A DNA stretch of 64,000 bases from an uncultured Prochlorococcus sp. (GCA_902590775.1 CACIYC010000005.1:1-64000), one strand, 5' to 3'; numbered from the stretch's first letter, positions 52,743 through 62,076 are shown. Numbers and translations are program-made. The notes: generated from the sequence alone by a model not told the origin.

Positions 52743-53738
52743 ATGATGGATAACATTTTATCCCTCTTTAAAGAGCCACGAAATCCAGAGATATTATTCC
52801 CATTGGATGGTTTTAAATCTCTTTTGATTGAAATGGGATGGGAACCATCTGATTGGCTTGAGCATTGGCGAATTAACAATGGAGAGAATCTTGCAACTGC
52901 ATTTTTAGCTCCAGAGACAAAGATAGATTGGATCTTGGGTTTATGTTTGCCTCTTCTTTCAGATATCAAAAGAAGTATTATTCAGGCAAAAAAAAGAAGA
53001 TTATTTGGAATATCTGCCTTGCCTGGTTGTGGTAAAACTACACTTGGTAAGTGGATAGAACAGGCTGGTAAAGATTTAAATATATCAATTAAGGTTATAT
53101 CTTTAGATGACTTTTATTTACCAAGTAAAGAATTAGAAATAGCTATGAATGAGAATCCCTGGGGTGTACCAAGAGGTCTTCCTGGTAGTCATTCTATTTC
53201 TCTTTTAGAAGAGTCACTTGATAGATGGTTGCAAACTGGACACCTTAAAGCTCCTAAGTTTGATAAAGCATTAAGGGATGGACTTGGTGATAGATCTGGG
53301 TGGTTGGAATCTGATGCAGATGCATTGGTATTAGAAGGTTGGTTCTTAGGATGTGATCCTATAAAAAATTCATCAAATAAAGATCTACACAATGATATTC
53401 CCCTCCCTTCGATTACAATAGAGGAGATAAATTATAGAATTAAAGTGCAGAATATATTACTTAATTATATTCCTATATGGAGAAGAATTGATCGTCTTTG
53501 GCATATTAAGGCAATAGATTTTTCTTCTACAGCTTCTTGGAAAATAGAACAAGAAAAAGAGATGTTGAGAGAAAGAGGATCTGCTTTAAAAGGAGATTCT
53601 CTGATTTCCTTTATTAGAATGATTCAATGCTCACTACCTCAAGAAAGTCTTATGAATATTGATGCAGACGTTGTTGTCGAGATTAATAAGAAAAGACAAG
53701 TTCTAAGTGTAGCATTGAAAGAAGGTAGATATTCATAA
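52743..53738 (+). CDS. D-glycerate 3-kinase family protein
   Basis: 331 residues. A P-loop kinase with GISALPGCGKTTLGKWIEQA as Walker A, then a segment LDDFYLP typical of the phosphoribulokinase/uridine kinase fold and of glycerate kinase. It probably phosphorylates glycerate released from glucosylglycerate. It follows gpgP by 25 bases. ATG 52746 is an alternative start. Confidence 0.8.
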   Translation: MMDNILSLFKEPRNPEILFPLDGFKSLLIEMGWEPSDWLEHWRINNGENLATAFLAPETKIDWILGLCLPLLSDIKRSIIQAKKRRLFGISALPGCGKTTLGKWIEQAGKDLNISIKVISLDDFYLPSKELEIAMNENPWGVPRGLPGSHSISLLEESLDRWLQTGHLKAPKFDKALRDGLGDRSGWLESDADALVLEGWFLGCDPIKNSSNKDLHNDIPLPSITIEEINYRIKVQNILLNYIPIWRRIDRLWHIKAIDFSSTASWKIEQEKEMLRERGSALKGDSLISFIRMIQCSLPQESLMNIDADVVVEINKKRQVLSVALKEGRYS

Positions 53739-53860
53739 TTAATTTAAAATGATTGCTGTAGTTATTTATACACTTAACTTGCGTTATCATTATTTTTAGT
53801 TACATTCTATACAGTAAATTTAATTAATTTATTTTTTAATGGAATTCTATCAATAGAAAA

Positions 53861-54088
53861 ATGGTTGAATTCTCTTATCGTAATCAAAGCGAAAATATGG
53901 TTGTACTTAGATGTATAGGACCAGATAATTTCTTTTTAGAACGAGTTTTATTCCCTGCTGAAGTGCTCGTTTTATTAGTGCCTAGTTTTTCAAAAGTTGA
54001 GATTTGGGGGAATGAGCTTTATGGACCAAGCCTAGAGCAAAGATTTAGAATTGATAATCTTGATAATGATTGTATATTGGCAGCTTAA
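53861..54088 (+). CDS. DUF1830 family protein
   Basis: 75 residues. MVEFSYRNQSENMVVLRCIG, then FFLERVLFPAEVLVLLVPSF and VEIWG match DUF1830, a small beta-rich family in cyanobacteria. Soluble. Unknown function. Confidence 0.7.
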   Translation: MVEFSYRNQSENMVVLRCIGPDNFFLERVLFPAEVLVLLVPSFSKVEIWGNELYGPSLEQRFRIDNLDNDCILAA

Positions 54089-54234
54089 AGTTCTTAAAAT
54101 GATTTTTTAGAGATTGATCAGAACTTGAATCATGATTAGATTTATATAATTGAAATTACGATAAGTATTTTCAAGATTTATGCTTAGTTGCTACTTTGCA
54201 TTCATAATTAAGTTTTAAGTGCAGATTTCCATTT

Positions 54235-54612
54235 ATGGAAGCTTATATTTATTTAATTCAAAATGGAGACCTTTTTAATATTGGTACGACCAGGAATCTT
54301 GAAAAGGTTCAAGAGTTGCTCAAACCAGGAAAACTCTGTGGATATTTAAAAATCAAAGATGCTGAAGGTCTATGTAGGAATATATATTTAAGATATTCAG
54401 AGGCCAGAATCCCCGAATCTAACTATTTCCGATTGACAAAAGCACAATTGTTAGAGTGTCAGTTAATGTTGAAGAATGAGGGAGGCAATAAATATTTTGA
54501 ACCGATTTTTAAAGGACCGACCTTATTTATAATTTTCTTTTCTGCATGGGTTTTGCTATCTGTAATTATCATAAAAATAGGAGTAGATCCAATATTGCAA
54601 AGACTCGTATAA
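54235..54612 (+). CDS. Membrane-anchored T5orf172-like protein, likely inactive
   Basis: 125 residues. IYLIQNGDLFNIGTTRN keeps the fold, but the Tyr of YIG is Asn and later positions that carry His and Glu in the 35523 paralogue are Tyr and Asn (IYLRY, ESNYFRL). The C-terminal helix (PTLFIIFFSAWVLLSVIIIK) anchors it. Probably a non-catalytic relative. Confidence 0.65.
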   Translation: MEAYIYLIQNGDLFNIGTTRNLEKVQELLKPGKLCGYLKIKDAEGLCRNIYLRYSEARIPESNYFRLTKAQLLECQLMLKNEGGNKYFEPIFKGPTLFIIFFSAWVLLSVIIIKIGVDPILQRLV

Positions 54613-54706
54613 TATGTAAGAATTATTTTTTTAAAGTCTCACATTGGTAATATTTGATTGAAAGATTATTTTTAATAACTATATTTACCTTATAAAATAT
54701 TTCAAA

Positions 54707-54841
54707 ATGGAATTCTCCGACTTGCTTTTATGGGCTTCTATACCTTTTGTATTGATTACAGGGTATTTTGGAACACGAAATGGATATTACGATTCAAGCT
54801 CATATTCAGGTGATGGATGTGCTCATGATGTTAAGAGATAA
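54707..54841 (+). CDS. 44-aa membrane peptide
   Basis: A hand-read ORF: MEFSDLLLWASIPFVLITGY, FGTRNGYYDSSSYSGDGCAH, then DVKR. One N-terminal helix and a Tyr/Ser/Gly-rich tail. No family recognised. Confidence 0.5.
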   Translation: MEFSDLLLWASIPFVLITGYFGTRNGYYDSSSYSGDGCAHDVKR

Positions 54842-54881
54842 ATAGATAGTTTTCTTTCCTCTTATGGCAGAACAAGGATAT

Positions 54882-55157
54882 TTAATCACCACTATAAATA
54901 CACGTCCATTTATTATCTAGTTGCCAGACAGGTTTGTAAATTTCATTAGTGATTTTATCCCCAGCTTTTTCGCATAGTTCTCTTGTTTTCATTGGGATAC
55001 CATAAAGTGACGGGCTAGTGATTCCACTTACTTCTGGCCTGGAACCAGGACCTTGCCTATAGCTTCCAACGATTAGCCAATAACTTGCGTCTGTTTGTAA
55101 AGGGAAAAACAGCATTGTTAGTGGTGCTGCTAAAAGCGAAAACAATACTTTTCTCAT
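54882..55157 (-). CDS. Secreted 91-aa protein
   Basis: ATG 55157 gives a good signal peptide (MRKVLFSLLAAPLTMLFFPL, cut near TDASYW). The mature part has SYWLIVGSYRQGPGSRPEVS and three cysteines. The track start adds a basic leader. Possibly extracytoplasmic. No family recognised. Confidence 0.55.
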   Translation of the reverse strand: MRKVLFSLLAAPLTMLFFPLQTDASYWLIVGSYRQGPGSRPEVSGITSPSLYGIPMKTRELCEKAGDKITNEIYKPVWQLDNKWTCIYSGD

Positions 55158-55398
55158 GAATCGATCCTTGGCTTTTGTCAATTTAGCTCTATTTACCTTT
55201 TAGCCTAATGTATCTAAAATTTATTGATAGATTTATATGGATTTGTTTTCAAAAAGGAAAGACTTACAAATATTATTGATATTTAGACTAATGAAGATCT
55301 TTAGAATTAGCTTTCAGAAGAAAAACAATGTGTTTCTTATCATCTTAACTATTTGATGGGAGTTCTTGTTAGTTTAGATGTAATTAGATATTAAAACG

Positions 55399-55575
55399 AT
55401 GATGAATACTTTCCAAAATCTATTGTTAGTTATAAAATTTGGAGAGTTGGAGTTGTCAAATTTAACTGTAGGATTACTTATAGGAACTTCTGTCTTTGTC
55501 TTTATTTCTGTAGGAATTAGTTCATTTAAACTTATTCAATCTGCTTTTTCTCCAGAAGATCAGAGTGATGAATAA
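55399..55575 (+). CDS. 58-aa membrane protein
   Basis: A hand-read ORF: MMNTFQNLLLVIKFGELELS, NLTVGLLIGTSVFVFISVGI, then SSFKLIQSAFSPEDQSDE. One helix and an acidic tail. Followed 88 bases later by a bidirectional terminator. No family recognised. Confidence 0.55.
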   Translation: MMNTFQNLLLVIKFGELELSNLTVGLLIGTSVFVFISVGISSFKLIQSAFSPEDQSDE

Positions 55576-55662
55576 TATTAACTATTATAGATTGCTTGAT
55601 TTTATTTTTATAAATACATTATGAAGCAAAATAATTAGATTTTAATTTTGAGATACGGACAT

Positions 55663-55700
55663 AAAAAAAACCTCCTTCTATAAGAAGGAGGTTTTTTTTA
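55663..55700. terminator. Bidirectional terminator
   Basis: AAAAAAAACCTCCTTCTTA pairs with its complement ending GGAGGTTTTTTTT, an 18-bp stem with T-runs both ways. It separates the membrane gene at 55399 (+) and the porin (-). Confidence 0.9.
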
Positions 55701-55745
55701 TTAGACCAAGTAAAGTCCTGATCTAATAATTAAGCAACTAATTGC

Positions 55746-57092
55746 TTAGAAGGTAAAGAATGTTTCAACAACAAATCCTTGTCTGTCGTCAGTACTAGTA
55801 ACTTCTTCGCCAAAGATACCACCCTGAATGGAAACACCATCATTAATAGGATAGTTGTAGTAAATTTCCCAGTTACCTGTGCTAGTACCTTGAGAATCTA
55901 CTGATTGGAAAGCAGCACTTAGAGTACCATCACCTAATGGATAGTCTAAACCAACTAAAAGGTTGCTTGAGTCAGTTGCATCGTTATCAGATAGCTGATC
56001 ATATGCAATTGAAATTGTTGGCAAATCATCAGGTCTGAAGTAGACACCTACACCAAAACTTGTGTCTGCAGCATCTGCAAGACCCATGTCATTGTCAGTG
56101 TAGATAATACCACCACCAAAGTTTGCAGCATCATAACCAATTGATGCTGTCCAGATATCTTGGCCTTCTAAGGTGTAAGCACCCTGGCTTGCATCACTAG
56201 CTTCTGTTGAAACTATATTGAATGATCCATTCCAACCATTGTCAGCAAGGTATTCAAGAGCAGCACCAGCACCAGTGGTTCCTGCTGTTCCCCAAGGCAT
56301 TTCAGCTAGTCTGAAAGCACTTGAGTATATAGATGTTGTAGCTGAAATCACATCATCTTGATCCAATAATGGACCAGCAGTAACTGTGAAATCTCCTACT
56401 GGGAATGCATACCAAAGAGACTTAACTTGAAGTTCATTTGTAGCACCACCACCTGATTCAGTAGTGTTGATCTGGCTATCCATTACCAGGTCGTTCTGAT
56501 TACCTGTTTCAATCTCTGTATAAAGATTATCCATACCAGTGAAGCTGGTATTTAAATCAATTTTGAAGTTGAACTCAGATGCTAACTTGTTATCAGTAGC
56601 AGTATCTGTATCAAGCCAACCTGTAGTAAATACAGATGATCCGGTCATCTTTGTTGCAGATGAGAATGCACCAGCACTAAGTTCTTCAACTTTGTACTCA
56701 AGTCCATCTACACGACCTTTAAGAATGGCCATCTCAGTACCAAACTCAGTTGATAGACGAGCTGCATCAGAATTTAATTCTGCTGAAGCAATACCACCTT
56801 CTAAGCAAGCATTTAAGAGTGCAGCTGCTTCATAACGAGTTAAAGATTGACCGTTCTGAAGATTTTGTGCGTATGTGTTTTCAACGCAACCTGCGCTCTC
56901 ACTTAAGTTTTGTAGAGCTGTATATGCCCAATCTCCAGGAACAACATCGGAGAATTGAGAAGTAGAAACTTCTGCGCCTGGGGTTGTATAGCCTGCAACA
57001 TCATTGATGTTTACTTCAGCTGCATTAGCAGCTAAAGGAGCTAAAAGACCAAGAGCAGCAGGAGCTATCAGCAATTGCTGAAAAAGCTTCAT
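55746..57092 (-). CDS. SLH-domain outer-membrane porin
   Basis: 448 residues. A signal peptide ends near ANAAEV. An SLH domain (FSDVVPGDWAYTALQNLSES, then LTRYEAAALLNACLEGG) is followed by a coiled coil and a beta-barrel region rich in alternating polar/hydrophobic residues, ending with a terminal Phe. This is the layout of cyanobacterial SomA/OprB-type porins. Likely the major outer-membrane channel. A terminator follows. Confidence 0.88.
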   Translation of the reverse strand: MKLFQQLLIAPAALGLLAPLAANAAEVNINDVAGYTTPGAEVSTSQFSDVVPGDWAYTALQNLSESAGCVENTYAQNLQNGQSLTRYEAAALLNACLEGGIASAELNSDAARLSTEFGTEMAILKGRVDGLEYKVEELSAGAFSSATKMTGSSVFTTGWLDTDTATDNKLASEFNFKIDLNTSFTGMDNLYTEIETGNQNDLVMDSQINTTESGGGATNELQVKSLWYAFPVGDFTVTAGPLLDQDDVISATTSIYSSAFRLAEMPWGTAGTTGAGAALEYLADNGWNGSFNIVSTEASDASQGAYTLEGQDIWTASIGYDAANFGGGIIYTDNDMGLADAADTSFGVGVYFRPDDLPTISIAYDQLSDNDATDSSNLLVGLDYPLGDGTLSAAFQSVDSQGTSTGNWEIYYNYPINDGVSIQGGIFGEEVTSTDDRQGFVVETFFTF

Positions 57093-57385
57093 TTGGATTC
57101 CTCACACTTAGGACCCTATAAGTATGAGTGATGACAAGTCTTTAGCACTGGTCTTGTATACACTTTTCAGAATGTCTACGGGGTACCAAAGCCTTGGCTG
57201 AGTCCTTGAAAGCGTATAAACCGTTTCCAGTAAAGGTGTAATTAGTCACATGCTTAGGTAGTTTTTATTGGGCCTGAAAATGACAGAAGTCATTTTTTTG
57301 CTCCATTGAAGCTTTTTTAGTTGTTTTTACTTACTGCCATTTGTCTATTTAGAAAGCTAATAATTGTTTAAGCATATTATTTGAT

Positions 57386-57577
57386 ATGGCAGTTTTCAGG
57401 CGAATCAATTCTTTCTCCTTTGATTCTAGCCCAGAATCTTTAGGGGTTCCTGTTGGATTGGTTCTAGTTTCTCTTTTTGGTTCAGTTTCTATTTCTATTA
57501 TTTTAGGAGAGCTGCTCTATAACCATTTTTCACTTTTTCAATTTATTTATTTAAACCTGGTTTCATCTTCTTATTAG
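57386..57577 (+). CDS. 63-aa membrane protein
   Basis: A polar N-terminus (MAVFRRINSFSFDSSPESLG) and a hydrophobic stretch (VPVGLVLVSLFGSVSISIIL) followed by an aromatic tail. One helix. Its stop lies 6 bases from that of the convergent minus-strand gene at 57584. No family recognised. Confidence 0.5.
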   Translation: MAVFRRINSFSFDSSPESLGVPVGLVLVSLFGSVSISIILGELLYNHFSLFQFIYLNLVSSSY

Positions 57578-57583
57578 TATTGG

Positions 57584-57913
57584 TTAGCAAAAATCTCTTA
57601 ACTCCTTCCATTTATTTAGGCCTGCTTTTATATTACTTAAATCATCTGTTGAGCCACTTTCTTTAAAAGCTTTGATTAGACTTTCAGTTGCTTCAATTCC
57701 ATATTTTGCTGCTTTTCTTTGATTTAGACATGCTTGAATTTCATTTCCATTTTTAAGTTCTTTTTCTGCATTATCAAGAAATTCACTTGCTAGTTTTATT
57801 TTGCTATTCCAATTATTTAGATAATCTTCATATTTTTCAGGGGAATAGGCTGATGCTGGATTTACTGGAAAGACTATTAATATTATTAAAATAAAGTTTA
57901 TAATAAAATTCAT
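57584..57913 (-). CDS. 109-aa exported helical protein
   Basis: A signal peptide (FIINFILIILIVFPVNPASA) precedes a charged helical mature part (KLASEFLDNAEKELKNGNEI) that ends in a Cys. One other Cys lies in QACLNQ. Probably periplasmic. No family recognised. Confidence 0.6.
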   Translation of the reverse strand: MNFIINFILIILIVFPVNPASAYSPEKYEDYLNNWNSKIKLASEFLDNAEKELKNGNEIQACLNQRKAAKYGIEATESLIKAFKESGSTDDLSNIKAGLNKWKELRDFC

Positions 57914-58027
57914 TGCCTTAAGAATTTTTATTTGTTTCTTGAGAATACATTGATTGAATTTATTGAAATAATAACTAATAATAAACTTGTTTTTATTAAT
58001 ATTTAATAAATGATTATTAAATATTAA

Positions 58028-58101
58028 TCGGAGCGGCGGGATTTGAACCCACGACCCCCACTACCCCAAAGTGGTGCGCTACCAAACTGCGCTACGCCCC
58101 G
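58028..58101 (-). tRNA. tRNA-Pro (anticodon GGG)
   Basis: On the minus strand: acceptor CGGGGCG with CGCTCCG (one G-T), D arm TAGCGCAGTTTGGTAGCGCA, anticodon arm CCACT TTGGGGT AGTGG, T arm GTGGGTTCAAATCCCGC. Folds well. CCA not encoded. Confidence 0.95.
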
Positions 58102-58153
58102 ATTATTTTTACTATAACAAAATATCCTTTTATATGATTAGACTTTTTTAAAT

Positions 58154-58489
58154 TTATGAAATTTGTCTTTTTCTTAATTCTTTTAATAATTTTTTAGATA
58201 ATCCTTTGCGATTTTCCCTTGCATAGTCCTTTAAATTAAGATCAAATGCTAGTTTTCGTAGTTCTTTCATTCTCATTCTAGATATTTTTAGTTCTGGATT
58301 GAGTTCCCATATTTCATTTGTATTTGGAAGACCATTATAATGACTTTTATTTTCAATAGAAAGTGCAAATTCGGCAATCCATTCAGGTATTATTACTAAT
58401 ATAATAGCTAAAAAACTATATATACTTACCATAGCTTTTGTAGGAGTTGTTAAACTCGTTTCTTTCTTGTTTTTATTTTGCTCTTTCAC
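58154..58489 (-). CDS. 111-aa membrane-anchored basic protein
   Basis: A basic N-terminus, one helix (AMVSIYSFLAIILVIIPEWI), then a helical basic region (ELKISRMRMKELRKLAFDLN) with a SAP-like or helical feel (LKDYARENRKGLSKKLLKEL). Function unknown. Confidence 0.6.
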   Translation of the reverse strand: MKEQNKNKKETSLTTPTKAMVSIYSFLAIILVIIPEWIAEFALSIENKSHYNGLPNTNEIWELNPELKISRMRMKELRKLAFDLNLKDYARENRKGLSKKLLKELRKRQIS

Positions 58490-58560
58490 GAAACGGTATA
58501 TAAAATTATCTTTAAGGTTTTATTCCATAGATTTATTATTATATTCAGGTTCAAAATTTT

Positions 58561-58710
58561 CTAAATTGATTGAGTGGGAGCATCTTTCCACTGTATAGGA
58601 GGTGAAAGTTGGTCTTTTGAAGGCATAAAGCTAAAGACTAGAATGAAAACCAATAAAATAGTTCCAATTATAATTAAAATAATAGTTTTATCGTTAATGT
58701 TATCTTCCAT
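58561..58710 (-). CDS. 49-aa single-pass membrane protein
   Basis: A hand-read ORF: MEDNINDKTIILIIIGTILL, VFILVFSFMPSKDQLSPPIQ, then WKDAPTQSI. One helix. It begins 13 bases after the msrA stop on the same strand, so it may be expressed with msrA. No family recognised. Confidence 0.55.
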   Translation of the reverse strand: MEDNINDKTIILIIIGTILLVFILVFSFMPSKDQLSPPIQWKDAPTQSI

Positions 58711-58722
58711 TATTCCTTAGTT

Positions 58723-59439
58723 CTAAATTATAGGAGAATTTGTACTTCTTAGTACGCAATGAGTCTCCTCCCAATTAAAATGTTCCCAGATTTTAGGAGC
58801 AAGTTTAAATTTCGAGCCTTTAAAATTACCTAAGGAAATATTTGTTGGCATTGCCGAGCAGTATGGTCTGCTTCCTGGCTTGGCTAAATATTGTTGATGA
58901 TATTTTTCAGCATAATAAAAAGTGTGGTTTGAGGATATTTCAGTAGTTATTTTCCCGAAACCCTTCTCTTTTAGAAGACTTTGATATTCGTCTCTACTAT
59001 TGAAAGCTATTTTATTCTGATTTGAATTTGTAGTAAAAATAGCTGATCTATATTGACTCCCTAAATCGTTTCCTTGACGATTACCTTGAGTTGGATCGTG
59101 ACATTCCCAAAACATTTTGAGAAGATCACTTAGATCAATTTGATTTTTGTTCCAAAGGACTCTTACCACTTCGGCATGTTGGCTGTTTCCTGAGCAAACT
59201 TCTCTATAGTTAGGATTTTCTGTTTTGCCTCCTGCATATCCTACCGCTGTAGTTTTTACACCAGGTAATTTCCAGAAACCTTTTTCTGCTCCCCAAAAAC
59301 AGCCGCAGCCAAAATATATCTCCTCTTCATTTTCTTTTGGAATAGCATTGATAAACTCATTCAAAATATGATGCTTAATCTCTTTTGTTTCTAAATCGAT
59401 TGCTTGATTTTTTTTTGAATTTAACCAACTTGGTAGCAT
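58723..59439 (-). CDS. msrA: Peptide methionine sulfoxide reductase A
   Basis: 238 residues. The catalytic Cys lies in FGCGCFWGAEKGFWKLPGVK, followed by VGYAGG, HAEVVRV, and the FWECHDPTQGNRQGNDLGSQ block, all diagnostic of MsrA. It reduces Met-S-sulfoxide in proteins. The N-terminal 38 residues precede the core. Confidence 0.96.
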   Translation of the reverse strand: MLPSWLNSKKNQAIDLETKEIKHHILNEFINAIPKENEEEIYFGCGCFWGAEKGFWKLPGVKTTAVGYAGGKTENPNYREVCSGNSQHAEVVRVLWNKNQIDLSDLLKMFWECHDPTQGNRQGNDLGSQYRSAIFTTNSNQNKIAFNSRDEYQSLLKEKGFGKITTEISSNHTFYYAEKYHQQYLAKPGSRPYCSAMPTNISLGNFKGSKFKLAPKIWEHFNWEETHCVLRSTNSPII

Positions 59440-59469
59440 TGAGAAAAGAGAAAGTAATTTATCTATCTT

Positions 59470-59715
59470 TCATGGTAAAGGTTCTAATTGAATATGATTT
59501 AACAATGTAGTGACAAAAGCAAATAATAAGAAGGGCAGACTCAATACTAAAATCAACCCAACACCAATCAAAGCATATGTAGGGCTTGAAGCCCCCATAA
59601 GACCAAGTCCACCAGCAAGACTTACAAAAACAACAGCCATCCAAGCAAGTATTTGAAGATAGATATCCCCAAATGTAAGGTTACATTTGACTGAGTAGGT
59701 ATTAAAATCGGTCAT
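59470..59715 (-). CDS. 81-aa two-helix membrane protein
   Basis: A polar start (MTDFNTYSVKCNLTFGDIYL) followed by two hydrophobic stretches (AWMAVVFVSLAGGLGLMGAS and YALIGVGLILVLSLPFLLFA). Small thylakoid or inner-membrane protein, between msrA and the ABC exporter on the same strand. No family recognised. Confidence 0.6.
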   Translation of the reverse strand: MTDFNTYSVKCNLTFGDIYLQILAWMAVVFVSLAGGLGLMGASSPTYALIGVGLILVLSLPFLLFAFVTTLLNHIQLEPLP

Positions 59716-59797
59716 TTCATAATTGCCTTTAGATCTTTTAAAGACATTAAAGAGAATTCAGCTGGATTATTAAAATCCCTATAAATTTATATAAATG

Positions 59798-61561
59798 TCA
59801 ATTTGCAGTTTTTTCTTCAGTCTCAAGCTGTTCAGTTGCTTTTTGTCTTTCCCATAATCTTTTGTAAATCCCCTCTATTCTTATCAATTTCTCATGAGTT
59901 CCTTCTTGGACTAACTTGCCTTCATTTAAAACTAATATTCGGTCGCAAGCCGCCGCCGCAGAAAGTTGATGGCTTATCATCACAATTGTTCTTTTGGTTT
60001 GTTTCCTAATAGATGAAAGAATTCCAGATGCTGTTTTATTGTCTACACTAGCCAATGCATCATCTAGAACAATTATTGGTGAGTTTATTAATAGAGCTCT
60101 TCCCAGGGCTGTCCTTTGACGTTGGCCACCACTAAGTGTGATCCCTCTCTCTCCTACTAGTGTTTTTAGCCCGTCAGGGAAACCTTTAATATCTTCATTG
60201 AGTTGAGCTTCTAATGCTGATTTCTTTACTTTTTCTATTGAAGAAAATGGATCCCCATATCTAATATTATTTTCCAATGTGTTTGTGAATAAATATCCTT
60301 CTTGAGGAACTAATGCAATATTCTTACGAAGCTGTTCAAGTTTTAAATCTGTAATGTCTACATTATCAAGAAATAGTTGATCTTTGGGAACACTTACCAT
60401 TCGACCTAAGGCTCTTGCAAGAGTTGTTTTTCCGCAGCCTACTGGTCCAACTATTGCTACAAGCTCTCCAGGATTAATGATAAAATTAATATTTTTCAAA
60501 GTTTTTGTGTTGCTATTCTCATAGCTTATTGATAGGCCTTTGGCTTCTAATTTTCCTTTAACAGAGCCCTTAAATGATTTGCTTTGATTATTATCTTTAA
60601 TGCTTGGCGTATTGCTTAATAATTCTTCTACCCTGTCAAGGCTAACTTGACCTAATTGAAAAGTGTTTAAGGTGAAACCTAATAGAGCCGTAGGGAAGAC
60701 CAATCTTTCGACATAAAGTATTAGTGCGATTAATCCCCCAATAGTTAAATAACCATTTTGTATAAGCCCACTTCCAAGGGCAAGTATTAGTAAAAGGGAA
60801 ATAGACGAAATACCTTGAAGTAATGGGAATAAAGTACTTGCAGTTTTGGCAAGATTAATTGCAGCTTTTTTGTAGTTTTTATTAAGAGATGAGAAGGCCT
60901 TAGATTCAGCCTTTTCCTGCCCATAGATTTTTATTGCGCTAATACCTGAAAGATCTTCTTGAATTAATTCGCTAAGCCTAGAAAGCGCTTCTTGTTGACG
61001 CTTTCTCTGGTTAACCATCCTTCCACCAAATAGTCTAACAATCCCTAGCATTAATGGATAAAGAGATACTGATGCGGCTGTAAGCCATGGATTTATGGCA
61101 ATCATTGCTGGAATGGTAAATGCATAAGCTAAGAAGGTATTTGTAAGACTTAAAATTGCGAATCCAAGCAATCTCCTGATATTTTCAATATCACTTGTTG
61201 CTCGAGTTATAACTTCACCACTGCCTATCTTTTGAACCCAGCTTGGATCTTGTATAAGCATATGATTAAAGAGTTTTTGTCTTAAATCAACTTCTACTTT
61301 TCTTCCAATCCCAAAAACAAGTTGCCTAGACCAAAGGCGGACTACTGCCATTAGACTCGCAAGGATAACTATCCATCCTGACTGTTTTAGAACATCATTA
61401 AAAGTAAAACCTTCTTTTAAAGCATCTACAACCCTACGAACTTCAAATGGAATTGCTACGCTCAAGACATTTACTATAACTAGACTTACAGCTCCTAGAA
61501 TTAATGTTTGCCTATGAGGCTTTAGATATCTCTTTATTAGATCAAACCTCAATGTTGCCAT
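59798..61561 (-). CDS. MdlA/BmrC-type ABC exporter half-transporter
   Basis: 587 residues: an N-terminal six-helix domain (residues ~20-300) and a C-terminal ATPase. Walker A is GPVGCGKTTLA, the signature LSGGQRQRTALGRAL, H-loop ISHQLSAA. Walker B reads IIVLDDALASVD, with Asp where the catalytic Glu is expected, as in the degenerate half of heterodimers. It may therefore pair with an MdlB-type partner encoded elsewhere. Substrate unknown. Confidence 0.9.
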   Translation of the reverse strand: MATLRFDLIKRYLKPHRQTLILGAVSLVIVNVLSVAIPFEVRRVVDALKEGFTFNDVLKQSGWIVILASLMAVVRLWSRQLVFGIGRKVEVDLRQKLFNHMLIQDPSWVQKIGSGEVITRATSDIENIRRLLGFAILSLTNTFLAYAFTIPAMIAINPWLTAASVSLYPLMLGIVRLFGGRMVNQRKRQQEALSRLSELIQEDLSGISAIKIYGQEKAESKAFSSLNKNYKKAAINLAKTASTLFPLLQGISSISLLLILALGSGLIQNGYLTIGGLIALILYVERLVFPTALLGFTLNTFQLGQVSLDRVEELLSNTPSIKDNNQSKSFKGSVKGKLEAKGLSISYENSNTKTLKNINFIINPGELVAIVGPVGCGKTTLARALGRMVSVPKDQLFLDNVDITDLKLEQLRKNIALVPQEGYLFTNTLENNIRYGDPFSSIEKVKKSALEAQLNEDIKGFPDGLKTLVGERGITLSGGQRQRTALGRALLINSPIIVLDDALASVDNKTASGILSSIRKQTKRTIVMISHQLSAAAACDRILVLNEGKLVQEGTHEKLIRIEGIYKRLWERQKATEQLETEEKTAN

Positions 61562-61645
61562 GACTTCATTAGACTGACTATTAATTTAGTTTGCATTTGG
61601 TCAAAACGTGATTAAATCACTCTTTATATATTTGGATTTGTATTA

Positions 61646-61945
61646 ATGGAAGGTCAAAACCATCCTTTGTATTCAATCGATAGAGATCATGTAAATCGTT
61701 TATTGGCTAAAAAAGAACCTAATGAGAATGATTTGATTGATCTTGCGCGATTAATAAATAGATATGAAGGCTTCTCTGGAGCTAGTGATATACAGGCGGA
61801 TATGCTTAGGGTCTTAAATCTGTGGAATCTTACAAGAGAAGATCTTTTTTCAAAAACTCGGAAAATATGGAGGCAAGGATTTAGACCTGGTAATGATTCT
61901 GGAGAGATTGTTGGATCTGGTTTCGATACCTCTGAGAATAATTAA
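61646..61945 (+). CDS. DUF3288 family protein
   Basis: 99 residues. NHPLYSIDRDHVNRLLAKKE, then NDLIDLARLINRYEGFSGAS and LWNLTREDLFSKTRKIW match DUF3288. Small soluble cyanobacterial protein of unknown function. Divergent from the ABC exporter. Confidence 0.75.
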   Translation: MEGQNHPLYSIDRDHVNRLLAKKEPNENDLIDLARLINRYEGFSGASDIQADMLRVLNLWNLTREDLFSKTRKIWRQGFRPGNDSGEIVGSGFDTSENN

Positions 61946-62026
61946 TTAATGCGAGGTTTTTTTAAGACTAATCTTCCCTAAGGAGTAAATTTTAGTTAAT
62001 ACATTAAGTATTCATGCCCTTGTTAT

Positions 62027-62055
62027 AACCCGAGTGCAACGCACCCGGGTTTTTG
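62027..62055 (+). terminator. Intrinsic terminator
   Basis: AACCCGAGTG pairs with GCACCCGGGTT (one A-C mismatch) around CAAC, followed by TTTT. It lies before trpD, so the track start for trpD (62053, in the T-run) cannot be right. Confidence 0.85.
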
Positions 62056-62076
62056 TCTGAGTCCCATCCTTTTTTT

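Noticed and set aside
62053-62076. TTG start of trpD in the track
   Set aside because: It lies in the T-run of the preceding terminator; ATG 62077 gives a complete TrpD.
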